Shown here: in pieces, positions 1 through 5,254 of the stretch
Layout of the letters: each line of letters begins with the position of its first letter
Position numbering within the stretch: the stretch's first letter is position 1
Assembly: GCA_017459485.1 (NCBI GenBank)
Contig: JAFUCW010000413.1
Coordinates: forward strand, 1 to 5,276
Direction: 5' to 3'
Length of the DNA: 5,276 nucleotides
Origin: Eggerthellaceae bacterium
Lineage (GTDB): Bacteria > Actinomycetota > Coriobacteriia > Coriobacteriales > Eggerthellaceae
Notes under the pieces: generated by a model
Seen by the model: the letters and a program-made list of their open reading frames with translations, nothing else
Database searches by the model: none
What the model was told of the DNA's origin: nothing
Translations under genes and position numbers: made by a program

Positions 1-51
1 GTCGACATCATGCTCCTCGTTGGCTTCTCTGTGCATGCAATCGTTCCCTAG

Positions 52-1329
52 ATGCCCATCGCAGCCGCATTTGCGCTTGGCGCAGCGCTTGGTCCGACCG
101 ATGCGGTCGCCGTCCTTTCCTTGAAAAAGGTCGCAAGTGTAAAACGACGTGAAAGTGCGCTTCTGGCAGGCAAGTGCCTGCTGAACGACGCTTCGGGTGT
201 CGTGTGCTTCCAATTCGCCATCGCTGCCGCTGTTACGGGCAAATTCGCCGTCGTCGATTCAGGGATCTCCTTCGTCGTTGCTTTTTTCGGCGGTATTGCA
301 ATTGGCCTTGTGCTTGCCGCGTTGACCCAGTTCATTTCCAACCGCGTCAACTCGCTTGGACTGGACACCAACACGTTCCATGTGCTATTGGAGCTCATCC
401 TGCCTTTCGTCATCTATCTTGTTTCCGAGCGGATACACGTCAGCGGAATTATCGCTGTCGTGGCAGCCGGTTTGCTCCTGAGCCTGCGCGACGAGCATGC
501 CATCGGGCCTTCCCAGGCACGGTTGAGCATCGTCTCGTCTAATGTCTGGGGCGTCATCGTATTTGCTCTCAACGGAGTGGTGTTCGTGTTGCTGGGACTT
601 ATGCTTCCGCGGGGCATGGCAAACTCGATCGAGTCTACTTCCATCAGCAACGTGTATCTGCTTGCATTGGTCTTGGGCATCACGCTCGTCATCGTTCTTG
701 TTCGTTTCGTCTGGGTGCTCGTTTCGAACAGGATTTCCCGTGATCCAGAAACAGGCATGCATGACACTCCTTCGGACCTGATTCGGTCCGCGCTTGTCAC
801 CACGATAGGCGGTCCCAAGGGTGCCGTGACGCTTTCCATCATCATGTCTACTCCTTTTCTTACTCAAGCGGGAACCGCGTTTCCCCAGCGTGACCTCCTC
901 ATTTTCATCGCGTCTGGCGTCATTGTCTGCACGCTTCTTCTTGCCAACTTCCTTTTGCCGGTATTCGCCCCGGCGAACAAGGAAAGCGAAGACGACCCAG
1001 AGGCTATTGCTCTTGCGCAGCGCGACATTCTTCGCCGTGTTGTCGAGCGTCTTGCCAATGCGTCCACTAGAGAAAACAGGCGAGCGGTGCGCACGGTCAT
1101 TGCCTCGTACAACGAGCGAATAAAGCGCCTCGAGGGAGAAGCAGAAATTGGAGAGACATCCGATGCACTCAGGCTTTCGGTGATAGAACGGCAGCGCGAC
1201 GGCCTCTACGAAATGATCGACAAAGGAGAGCTCGACGATGTTGAAGGCTACTTTTACTTGCGACGACTTTCCAATGCGGCTGGTTTTATCCGGCACAAAG
1301 ACGAAGGATTGGGGTTTTTCCTTGCCTAG
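52..1329 (+). CDS. Largest open segment of the broken antiporter: C-terminal half of the membrane domain plus part of the cytosolic tail
   Basis: This is the 425-codon stretch between the two TAGs. Numbering from the ATG at 52, the diagnostic CPA1 motifs are all present: GPTDAVAV (14-21), the ion-binding Asn-Asp pair N45-D46 in LLNDASG, VSGIIAVVAAG (130-140), FVLLGLMLP (178-186), the VRF arginine (218) and GGPKGAVTLS (253-262). Hydrophobic helices continue to about residue 307. From about 308 the chain becomes charged and helical (a cytosolic regulatory tail). No Shine-Dalgarno-like sequence precedes the ATG at 52, and this ATG falls inside a conserved transmembrane region, so it is probably not a natural start. 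An automatic annotation would probably call this segment as a gene, but alone it lacks the N-terminal helices of the exchanger. Confidence 0.6.
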   Translation: MPIAAAFALGAALGPTDAVAVLSLKKVASVKRRESALLAGKCLLNDASGVVCFQFAIAAAVTGKFAVVDSGISFVVAFFGGIAIGLVLAALTQFISNRVNSLGLDTNTFHVLLELILPFVIYLVSERIHVSGIIAVVAAGLLLSLRDEHAIGPSQARLSIVSSNVWGVIVFALNGVVFVLLGLMLPRGMANSIESTSISNVYLLALVLGITLVIVLVRFVWVLVSNRISRDPETGMHDTPSDLIRSALVTTIGGPKGAVTLSIIMSTPFLTQAGTAFPQRDLLIFIASGVIVCTLLLANFLLPVFAPANKESEDDPEAIALAQRDILRRVVERLANASTRENRRAVRTVIASYNERIKRLEGEAEIGETSDALRLSVIERQRDGLYEMIDKGELDDVEGYFYLRRLSNAAGFIRHKDEGLGFFLA

Positions 1330-1350
1330 CTTGGGCATACCTCGTCGGCA

Positions 1351-1761
1351 GTGCGCGCCGTTCGTCGGTGGTTCAGGAAGCAGCTTGGGCGCATACCCCT
1401 CTACGACGACGTTGCCGAGCGAATCAAGGTCCAAGAAGCGGCCGACATGATTGCGATCGAGTACCTTGAGGGCCTGGTCGGTTCTGGCGAGTCCAAGTAT
1501 CCCCCCGACCAAGTTACCAAGATGCTCTTTCAGTATCAGCGGTCATACCAAAGGTCGCAGGGTCGTCGTCCGTCCATCACAAGTTACACGCGCACGTTCG
1601 ACGACCTTAGCGACATCCAGAGAACGGCCTTCGGTTTCGAGCTTGAGGAAATCAGGGCTGCATACGACGAGGGCATCATTGGAAGGCGCACCTATGCGAC
1701 CATGCGGGACAATGTGAGGCTGATGCTCGTCGACCTTGACGCCGATCTGGAGCTCGCGTAG
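1351..1761 (+). CDS. C-terminal cytosolic tail of the broken antiporter after the second TAG
   Basis: The same frame stays open for 143 codons after the TAG at 1327-1329. The first possible start is GTG at 1351, with no ribosome binding site in front. The product would be 136 residues, strongly charged and helical, with no membrane segment, and it ends in LVDLDADLELA. The segment reads as the natural continuation of the tail before the stop (arginine-rich RAVRRWFRKQLGR, then acidic helices). Independent translation is doubtful. Some NhaP-type exchangers carry long cytosolic C-terminal extensions, and this fits that role better than a separate gene. The stop at 1759-1761 is again TAG, 4 nt before the stop of the converging response regulator. 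Confidence 0.45.
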   Translation: MRAVRRWFRKQLGRIPLYDDVAERIKVQEAADMIAIEYLEGLVGSGESKYPPDQVTKMLFQYQRSYQRSQGRRPSITSYTRTFDDLSDIQRTAFGFELEEIRAAYDEGIIGRRTYATMRDNVRLMLVDLDADLELA

Positions 1762-1765
1762 ACGC

Positions 1766-2413
1766 CTATATTTCCAGTAAGTGGTACTTGATTGCGATTT
1801 CCACGAGTTCGGCACGACTTTTGATTCCAAGCTTGCTGTATATCTTCGATCGGTGTACTTCGACCGTTTTGACCGACACGAATATCTTCTCGGCTATTTC
1901 TTTGTTCGTAAACCCTTTGGCAATCAGCATCATTACTTCGATTTCGCGTGTGGTGAGCACCTTCAAAGGGTTCTTTTCGTCAATCCCATCTGGATCTTTC
2001 AGCCGCTCCGTAAGCTCCGATGCCATCTCTTGGTTGATGTATGTTCCGCCGTCATACACAGTGCGTATGGCGGTAACCAGCTCGTCGGAGGTCGACGTTT
2101 TGAGCACGTATCCTTTCGCTCCTCCTCGCAAGGTGAAATAGAGGTAATCGATTTCGGCGAACATGGTCAGTATGATGACCTTGGTTTCAGGATGGTCGTT
2201 CGAAACCTTTTCGCATGCCACCAGGCCGCTTTCGCCGGGCGGCATGGAGATGTCAAGCAGAAGCACGTCCGGCTTGAGCCTCACGACCTGGTTGTACGCT
2301 TCCTTCCCGTCCGCTACCTTCCCGACGACCTCCATGTCGTCTTGCGCATTGACGATCATTTCGAACCCAGAGCGCACCACTTCGTGGTCGTCGGCTATGA
2401 GAACCCTGATCAT
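1766..2413 (-). CDS. NarL/FixJ-family response regulator, NreC-like
   Basis: A 215-residue DNA-binding response regulator. The receiver domain (about 1-120) has the acidic pocket D8-D9, the phosphoacceptor D54 in LLLDISMPPGESG, T83 and K105, so all residues for phosphorylation are intact. A LuxR-type helix-turn-helix covers about 153-210 (LTTREIEV, GFTNKEIAEKIFVSVKTVEVHRS). The PPGESG insertion after the phospho-Asp and the overall wording resemble staphylococcal NreC, the activator of nitrate respiration genes, and less closely DegU. ATG at 2413 begins 1 nt after the TGA of the kinase gene, with a strong AAGGAGG site at 2429-2423, so the pair is co-transcribed and probably translationally linked. 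It should be phosphorylated by the adjacent kinase. The target genes are not in the window. The family assignment is firm; the NreC-like specificity is an inference from resemblance. Confidence 0.93.
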   Translation of the reverse strand: MIRVLIADDHEVVRSGFEMIVNAQDDMEVVGKVADGKEAYNQVVRLKPDVLLLDISMPPGESGLVACEKVSNDHPETKVIILTMFAEIDYLYFTLRGGAKGYVLKTSTSDELVTAIRTVYDGGTYINQEMASELTERLKDPDGIDEKNPLKVLTTREIEVMMLIAKGFTNKEIAEKIFVSVKTVEVHRSKIYSKLGIKSRAELVEIAIKYHLLEI

Positions 2414-2414
2414 C

Positions 2415-3545
2415 TCACTTTCCCTCCTTGTTCAGCGGTGCTCGCAACGTGATGCGCGAGCCTTTCTCGTCGCTTTCGATCTGAAGCAACCCCTCTACGA
2501 TGCGCGCTCGCTCCCGCATGCCCGAAAGACCCATGCCGGTTCCTTTGACTACAGGATGAAGGGTATCGAAGCCGCTTCCGTAATCACGTACGACCACGAT
2601 CAGCGTACTGTGTGCTACATGTACGGAAACGCGTATTTCGTCAGACCCCGAATACTTGCAGGCGTTGAGCATCGCCTCTTGCGCTATGCGGTAGACATGC
2701 GTTTCAAGGTAAGGGTCAAAGCGCATCGCGTCGGTGTCGTCATCAACGACGATGTTCACGCCGAACGTCTTGTGGTAAAGAGCGGCCTGAGATCGTAGCG
2801 CCGCTTGCAAACCCAAGTCGTCAAGCGAAAGCGGCCTTAGCTCGACCGAAAGGTTGTGTATTTCGTCAAGTACGCGTTTGATCTGCGAGTGCGCTTCAGC
2901 GCAAAGGGATGCCGTCTGAGCGTCGTCGTGAAGCAGGGCTACACTGTTGATGGTCATCGAGACACTCAGCAATTCCTGGGCAAGGCCGTCATGGAGCTCT
3001 CGAGCCAGGCGACGACGCTCTTCTTCCTGAACTCGATTCACGGTCAGCTCGCCGTCGTCGATGCCGGCTTGCCCGTGCGCATTGGCGCCAGAGAGGTCGG
3101 AAAAATTCAAAGCCTGCCCTTGAGGGACCGAATAACCGCACAGACCCTGTTCGGTATCTACGATCAACCGATTGAACAGCTGCTCGTAAGACGGATCGAC
3201 GTTTCTGAAGCCGCAAAGCAACGCGCCGACAACATGAATGCCGTCGCTTAGGGGAAGCGCGCAAAAGCTCCTCAAGTCCTCGGCAAACACGATGGGATAG
3301 CTTGAGAAATCTCGGGGGTCGAGCTGATTGTCGATGTCGGTGAGCAGCATAGGGCGCCCCGTTTTAAGCACGATCCCCCCGATGCCTCGCCCTGGAGTAA
3401 GCGCTATGCGTCTAAAACGCTCTCCGGTGTTCCCCGATGCGTATTTCCACTGAAGCGCCTCGCCGAACTCAGGGGCAATCCCGATTGCAGCAAAATCGAA
3501 CGTGTACTCTTCGCGGAGATACTCGACAGCCTGGACATAGGTCAT
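2415..3545 (-). CDS. Cytosolic GAF-domain sensor histidine kinase, NreA-NreB fusion-like
   Basis: A 376-residue kinase without membrane segments. Residues about 4-140 form a GAF domain resembling NreA, the nitrate-binding GAF protein of staphylococci: FDFAAIG, QWKYASGN, PGRGIGGIVLKTGRP and YPI (83-85). Then follow HisKA_3 with the phospho-His H185 in RRRLARELHDGLAQ and an HATPase domain with N294 (EAMLNA), a G1-type box DYGSGFD (321-327) and a G2-type box GTGMGL (335-340). All catalytic motifs are intact. It has no CX2C cysteine pairs, so the oxygen-sensing iron-sulfur site of NreB is absent. It probably senses a small cytosolic ligand, plausibly nitrate, and phosphorylates the regulator downstream. 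ATG at 3545 is chosen because GAF homology begins there; the frame is open upstream to 3698, but that part overlaps the preceding gene and is unlike a protein start. TTG at 3563 is an alternative start. Confidence 0.92.
   Translation of the reverse strand: MTYVQAVEYLREEYTFDFAAIGIAPEFGEALQWKYASGNTGERFRRIALTPGRGIGGIVLKTGRPMLLTDIDNQLDPRDFSSYPIVFAEDLRSFCALPLSDGIHVVGALLCGFRNVDPSYEQLFNRLIVDTEQGLCGYSVPQGQALNFSDLSGANAHGQAGIDDGELTVNRVQEEERRRLARELHDGLAQELLSVSMTINSVALLHDDAQTASLCAEAHSQIKRVLDEIHNLSVELRPLSLDDLGLQAALRSQAALYHKTFGVNIVVDDDTDAMRFDPYLETHVYRIAQEAMLNACKYSGSDEIRVSVHVAHSTLIVVVRDYGSGFDTLHPVVKGTGMGLSGMRERARIVEGLLQIESDEKGSRITLRAPLNKEGK
2423..2429 (-). promoter_or_regulatory. Strong ribosome binding site of the response regulator
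   Basis: AAGGAGG on the minus strand lies inside the last codons of the kinase gene, 9 nt before the regulator ATG. It is the only near-perfect Shine-Dalgarno sequence seen in the operon. It would favour more regulator than kinase from the same mRNA. Confidence 0.8.
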
Positions 3546-3571
3546 GTCAAAGAGTCTAGGCAATCGAGCAT
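3542..3571 (-). CDS. Possible nine-codon relay ORF between the membrane protein and the kinase
   Basis: An ATG directly abuts the TAG of the upstream membrane-protein gene (TAGATG). It opens a nine-codon frame, MLDCLDSLT, whose TGA overlaps the kinase start as ATGA. A GAGGGGG run just before the TAG could serve as its ribosome binding site, whereas the kinase ATG has no such site of its own. Translation of this mini-ORF could carry ribosomes onto the kinase start by termination-reinitiation. The arrangement is directly visible, but a nine-codon frame can occur by chance, and no function is claimed for the peptide. Confidence 0.3.
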   Translation of the reverse strand: MLDCLDSLT

Positions 3572-3982
3572 CTACCCCCTCAAAGCAATCACTCCTGCAA
3601 TTATAAGCAAAACGAGTCCAACGGCATCGAATACTATAAATCTCATTATTGAAGATGCAAGAATTGCCTGAGATAGGCCTAACCCCTGGTAAATCCATAT
3701 TTCTCCAGCGAGTCCGACAAGTTGTTGGGCAATGACAATGCCAAATACAGCGCGGTATTTATAGGGAAAAACGATAAGGGGAATATAGGTTACGTTCCAC
3801 ATGGCGAACGCGATACCAATCCCAGCGATTGCAGCACGTGCGCCTTCGCCAGACAGCTGGTAGGCATCGACAAACGATGCGGGGTTCACTACAAACGAAA
3901 TCGCGCAGTACATATTGCTGGCAAAGACAAGCACAACGAGCGCGCGGCTGATCCACTGCATGGTGTTGTGCACGGCAGGCAT
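3572..3982 (-). CDS. Small four-helix integral membrane protein of unknown function
   Basis: A 136-residue very hydrophobic protein with about four transmembrane helices, near residues 11-32, 47-71, 78-99 and 105-134. Short charged loops separate them, including the conserved-looking NPASFVDAYQLSG loop after helix 1 and FPYKYRAVFG between helices 2 and 3. I do not recognise a characterised family; it resembles conserved hypothetical small membrane proteins found in several bacterial phyla. ATG at 3982 starts 1 nt after the TAG of the upstream M23-like gene, implying translational coupling. An internal ATG at 3961 (MQWISRAL) is an alternative start 7 codons later. The kinase gene follows 26 nt downstream. 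Its place between an envelope protein and a sensor kinase suggests a role at the cytoplasmic membrane, but nothing in the sequence indicates a transported substrate or an enzymatic activity. Confidence 0.82.
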   Translation of the reverse strand: MPAVHNTMQWISRALVVLVFASNMYCAISFVVNPASFVDAYQLSGEGARAAIAGIGIAFAMWNVTYIPLIVFPYKYRAVFGIVIAQQLVGLAGEIWIYQGLGLSQAILASSIMRFIVFDAVGLVLLIIAGVIALRG

Positions 3983-3983
3983 G

Positions 3984-4958
3984 CTACTCGACTTTCGTAG
4001 CGTCTTTGAGGCGCGTTTCCCTGTACTCAGGATCATTGGCGTTGTTGACCTGGACATGGGTATGGTTCCCATGACGCTCTTTGCTGTAGCTTGCAAGCTG
4101 GATGTCGGTAATGTCTGCTGCGGCAAGGTCGCGCACATGCGCAACCGGCGTTACGCCGCCTGCCACCTTGTCGCCTTGCTTGACCTCCAAGTCGGAAATA
4201 TGGATTAATACGACATCGAGGTCGGGACGCCCATCGGGCTGAATGTGCAATTCGTAATCTTCGACGACATCGTAGAGGTTGTACGTGCAGACAAGAACGA
4301 CAGTGCCAGACACTGGGGCGTACACGGTAGTGCCTGCTTCGGCGCCAACGTCGATCGAGGTGTCCATGTCGGTTGGCGTATCGTCTCTCCAAAGATGGAG
4401 CGCACGGGCGTTAATCCACTCATCTCCGGTGGGCTGCTCTTCGGCGATGGCGTAGTCGGGGTTTTCTTCCATTGCCGCAACGTCGGCCTCTGGAAGTTGG
4501 GACGTCATTGGTAGGGCAGTGTGGTAAGAAGCCTGATGGAACAGAACTCCCTCGAGGTCAGCAGGACGTATGGGAGAGTGGAGCAAAGCGCCATTGCACT
4601 CTGCAATGACCCCGATGGGAAACCCTTCTTCTTGATTGCTGCTTGACGAAGCGGAAGCCTCTTGTGCGTCGGAACTAGACGAACTGAGAGAGGACGATGC
4701 AGGAGCAGAAGTGTCTTTGACAACAATGGCCTCGTCGGAAAGACCCGCAGTAGACACCGTAGCCGTACGCGATGGGGAAGAGGCGCCTTGTCCCGATCCG
4801 GTGACGATGGTGTATATGCCGTAGCAAAGACCTGCAAATACGGCGACTGAGAGCAGCATGGTAAGAAACTTCACGAAGCCGATCAGAATCCGAGCAGGCA
4901 GGCTTTTTCCGTTCTTGCCACGTCTGTTCTCTCTAATATGTTTACCCGTTTTTGGCAT
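3984..4958 (-). CDS. Membrane-anchored M23 (LytM-like) peptidase-family protein with an altered zinc site
   Basis: A 324-residue protein: a basic cytosolic N-terminus (1-23, PKTGKHIRENRRGKNGK), one transmembrane segment (about 24-52), a serine-rich linker (about 83-107), a linking region, and an M23-like domain (about 185-305) outside the membrane. The M23 fold signature is clear: DVGAEAGTTVYAPVSGTVV, LIHISDL with H253, QGDKVAGG and the H299-T-H301 pair. In the usual HxxxD zinc motif the His is replaced by Asp (D199), while D203 remains. Active relatives cut peptidoglycan cross-bridges; this copy may be catalytically weak, use Asp as ligand, or act as a non-enzymatic regulator. ATG at 4958 is preferred because a compact basic tail follows; an ATG at 4988 would add ten residues. 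Neither has a Shine-Dalgarno site. It is the first gene of the four-gene operon. Confidence 0.85.
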   Translation of the reverse strand: MPKTGKHIRENRRGKNGKSLPARILIGFVKFLTMLLSVAVFAGLCYGIYTIVTGSGQGASSPSRTATVSTAGLSDEAIVVKDTSAPASSSLSSSSSDAQEASASSSSNQEEGFPIGVIAECNGALLHSPIRPADLEGVLFHQASYHTALPMTSQLPEADVAAMEENPDYAIAEEQPTGDEWINARALHLWRDDTPTDMDTSIDVGAEAGTTVYAPVSGTVVLVCTYNLYDVVEDYELHIQPDGRPDLDVVLIHISDLEVKQGDKVAGGVTPVAHVRDLAAADITDIQLASYSKERHGNHTHVQVNNANDPEYRETRLKDATKVE

Positions 4959-4964
4959 TATCTG

Positions 4965-4977
4965 TGTATCGTATACA
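4965..4977. promoter_or_regulatory. Palindromic operator-like element upstream of the operon
   Basis: TGTAT-CGT-ATACA is a perfect 5-bp inverted repeat with a 3-nt centre. It lies just upstream of the preferred ATG (4958) of the M23-like gene and overlaps a -10-like TATACG on the minus strand. A regulator bound here could control the operon. No convincing minus-strand -35 box was found, so the promoter itself is uncertain. Confidence 0.35.
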
Positions 4978-4982
4978 AAAAC

Positions 4983-5009
4983 TTGCATTGGGGGAAGTAT
5001 TCATATACT
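4983..5009 (+). promoter_or_regulatory. Probable promoter of the tRNA cluster
   Basis: TTGCAT (4983-4988) and TATACT (5004-5009) resemble -35 and -10 boxes of the housekeeping sigma factor, separated by a short 15-nt spacer. Transcription would begin near 5016, about 23 nt before tRNA-Asn. The -10 box sits in an inverted repeat AGTAT-TCAT-ATACT (4996-5009). The spacing is shorter than ideal, so this is a moderate call. Confidence 0.45.
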
Positions 5010-5038
5010 CTTCGTTCTTGCCGCATTTTGTGCAAGAT

Positions 5039-5113
5039 TCCTCGGTAGCTCAACGGCAGAGCATCCGGCTGTTAACCGGAGGGTTGTAGGTTCGAATCCT
5101 ACCCGGGGAGCCA
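5039..5113 (+). tRNA. tRNA-Asn (anticodon GUU)
   Basis: A complete 75-nt cloverleaf. The acceptor arm TCCTCGG pairs with CCGGGGA (one G-U), the D arm is GCTC...GAGC, the anticodon stem TCCGG/CCGGA encloses the loop CTGTTAA with anticodon GTT at 5071-5073, and the T arm GTAGG/CCTAC encloses TTCGAAT. The discriminator is G and the 3' CCA is encoded. It decodes AAC and AAU. It is the first tRNA of a cluster and is divergent from the four-gene operon. Confidence 0.97.
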
Positions 5114-5116
5114 TTT

Positions 5117-5191
5117 GGGCGTTTGGCGCAGCGGGAGCGCGCTTCCTTCACACGGAAGAGGTCACAGGTTCAAACCCTGTAACGCCCACCA
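5117..5191 (+). tRNA. tRNA-Val (anticodon CAC)
   Basis: A complete 75-nt cloverleaf, 3 nt after tRNA-Asn. The acceptor GGGCGTT pairs with AACGCCC, the anticodon stem CTTCC/GGAAG encloses the loop TTCACAC with CAC at 5149-5151, and the T arm ACAGG/CCTGT encloses TTCAAAC. The discriminator is A, followed by an encoded CCA. It decodes GUG specifically. The 3-nt gap implies that both tRNAs are cut from one precursor. Confidence 0.96.
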
Positions 5192-5194
5192 CGA

Positions 5195-5226
5195 TTAAAT
5201 GGACCAGGTCATTCCTGGTTCATTTA
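5195..5226 (+). other. Long hairpin in the spacer after tRNA-Val
   Basis: Arms AAATGGACCAGG (5197-5208) and CCTGGTTCATTT (5214-5225) pair over 12 bp with one G-U around the loop TCATT; two further outer pairs are possible. A second small hairpin, TAGTTC/GAACTA (5225-5243), shares its first base with the outer pairing of the first. There is no T-run after the stem, so a classical intrinsic terminator is unlikely. It may be an RNA-processing signal or a weak attenuator inside the tRNA operon. Confidence 0.5.
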
Positions 5227-5254
5227 GTTCGAACGGTGAACTATTCATGCACCT

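Larger units (their letters stand above)
1..1761 (+). pseudogene. Na+/H+ antiporter (CPA1/NhaP type), 5'-partial, interrupted by two in-frame TAG codons
   Basis: One continuous reading frame enters at base 1 and ends at the TAG at 1759-1761. It is broken only by TAG at 49-51 and TAG at 1327-1329; there is no frameshift. The 16 codons before the first TAG encode a hydrophobic stretch ending in VHAIVP, which matches the helix that precedes the AFALGA..GPTDAVAV motif in CPA1 exchangers, so the first TAG lies inside the conserved membrane domain. The second TAG lies in the hydrophilic C-terminal tail. The N-terminal helices lie outside the window. The family exchanges Na+ (or K+) for H+ across the cytoplasmic membrane and supports pH and salt homeostasis. 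With both stops respected, no segment would carry a whole transporter. It could be a recent pseudogene, a gene read through at TAG, or an assembly error; the sequence alone does not decide. Confidence 0.72.

Noticed and set aside
385..1512. Long minus-strand open frame opposite the antiporter (375 codons)
   Set aside because: Its product is polar, rich in Arg/Lys/His and low in complexity, with no recognisable domain. It mirrors the conserved antiporter codons and is explained by their codon bias.
1781..2452. Long plus-strand open frame opposite the response regulator (223 codons)
   Set aside because: The minus strand encodes an unambiguous receiver plus LuxR-type HTH protein; the plus-strand product has no domain signature.
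3546..3698. Upstream extension of the kinase by 51 residues
   Set aside because: It overlaps the end of the membrane-protein gene, has an unlikely Cys/Arg-rich composition and precedes the start of GAF homology at MTYVQAVEYL.
3983..4144. Upstream extension of the four-helix membrane protein by 54 residues
   Set aside because: It overlaps the M23-like domain codons in another frame and is polar and low in complexity; ATG 3982, 1 nt after the upstream stop, is the better start.
4650..4730. Serine-codon-rich tract as a repeat element
   Set aside because: It is the low-complexity Ser-rich linker of the M23-like protein with mixed codons, not a nucleotide repeat.
5195..5226. Rho-independent terminator after tRNA-Val
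   Set aside because: The stem is long but no T-tract follows, and another tRNA begins 29 nt later on the same strand.
5226..5253. Degenerate tRNA remnant in the spacer (GTTCGAAC resembles a T loop)
   Set aside because: No matching acceptor, D or anticodon arms can be drawn around it; the palindrome is better explained by the small hairpin.
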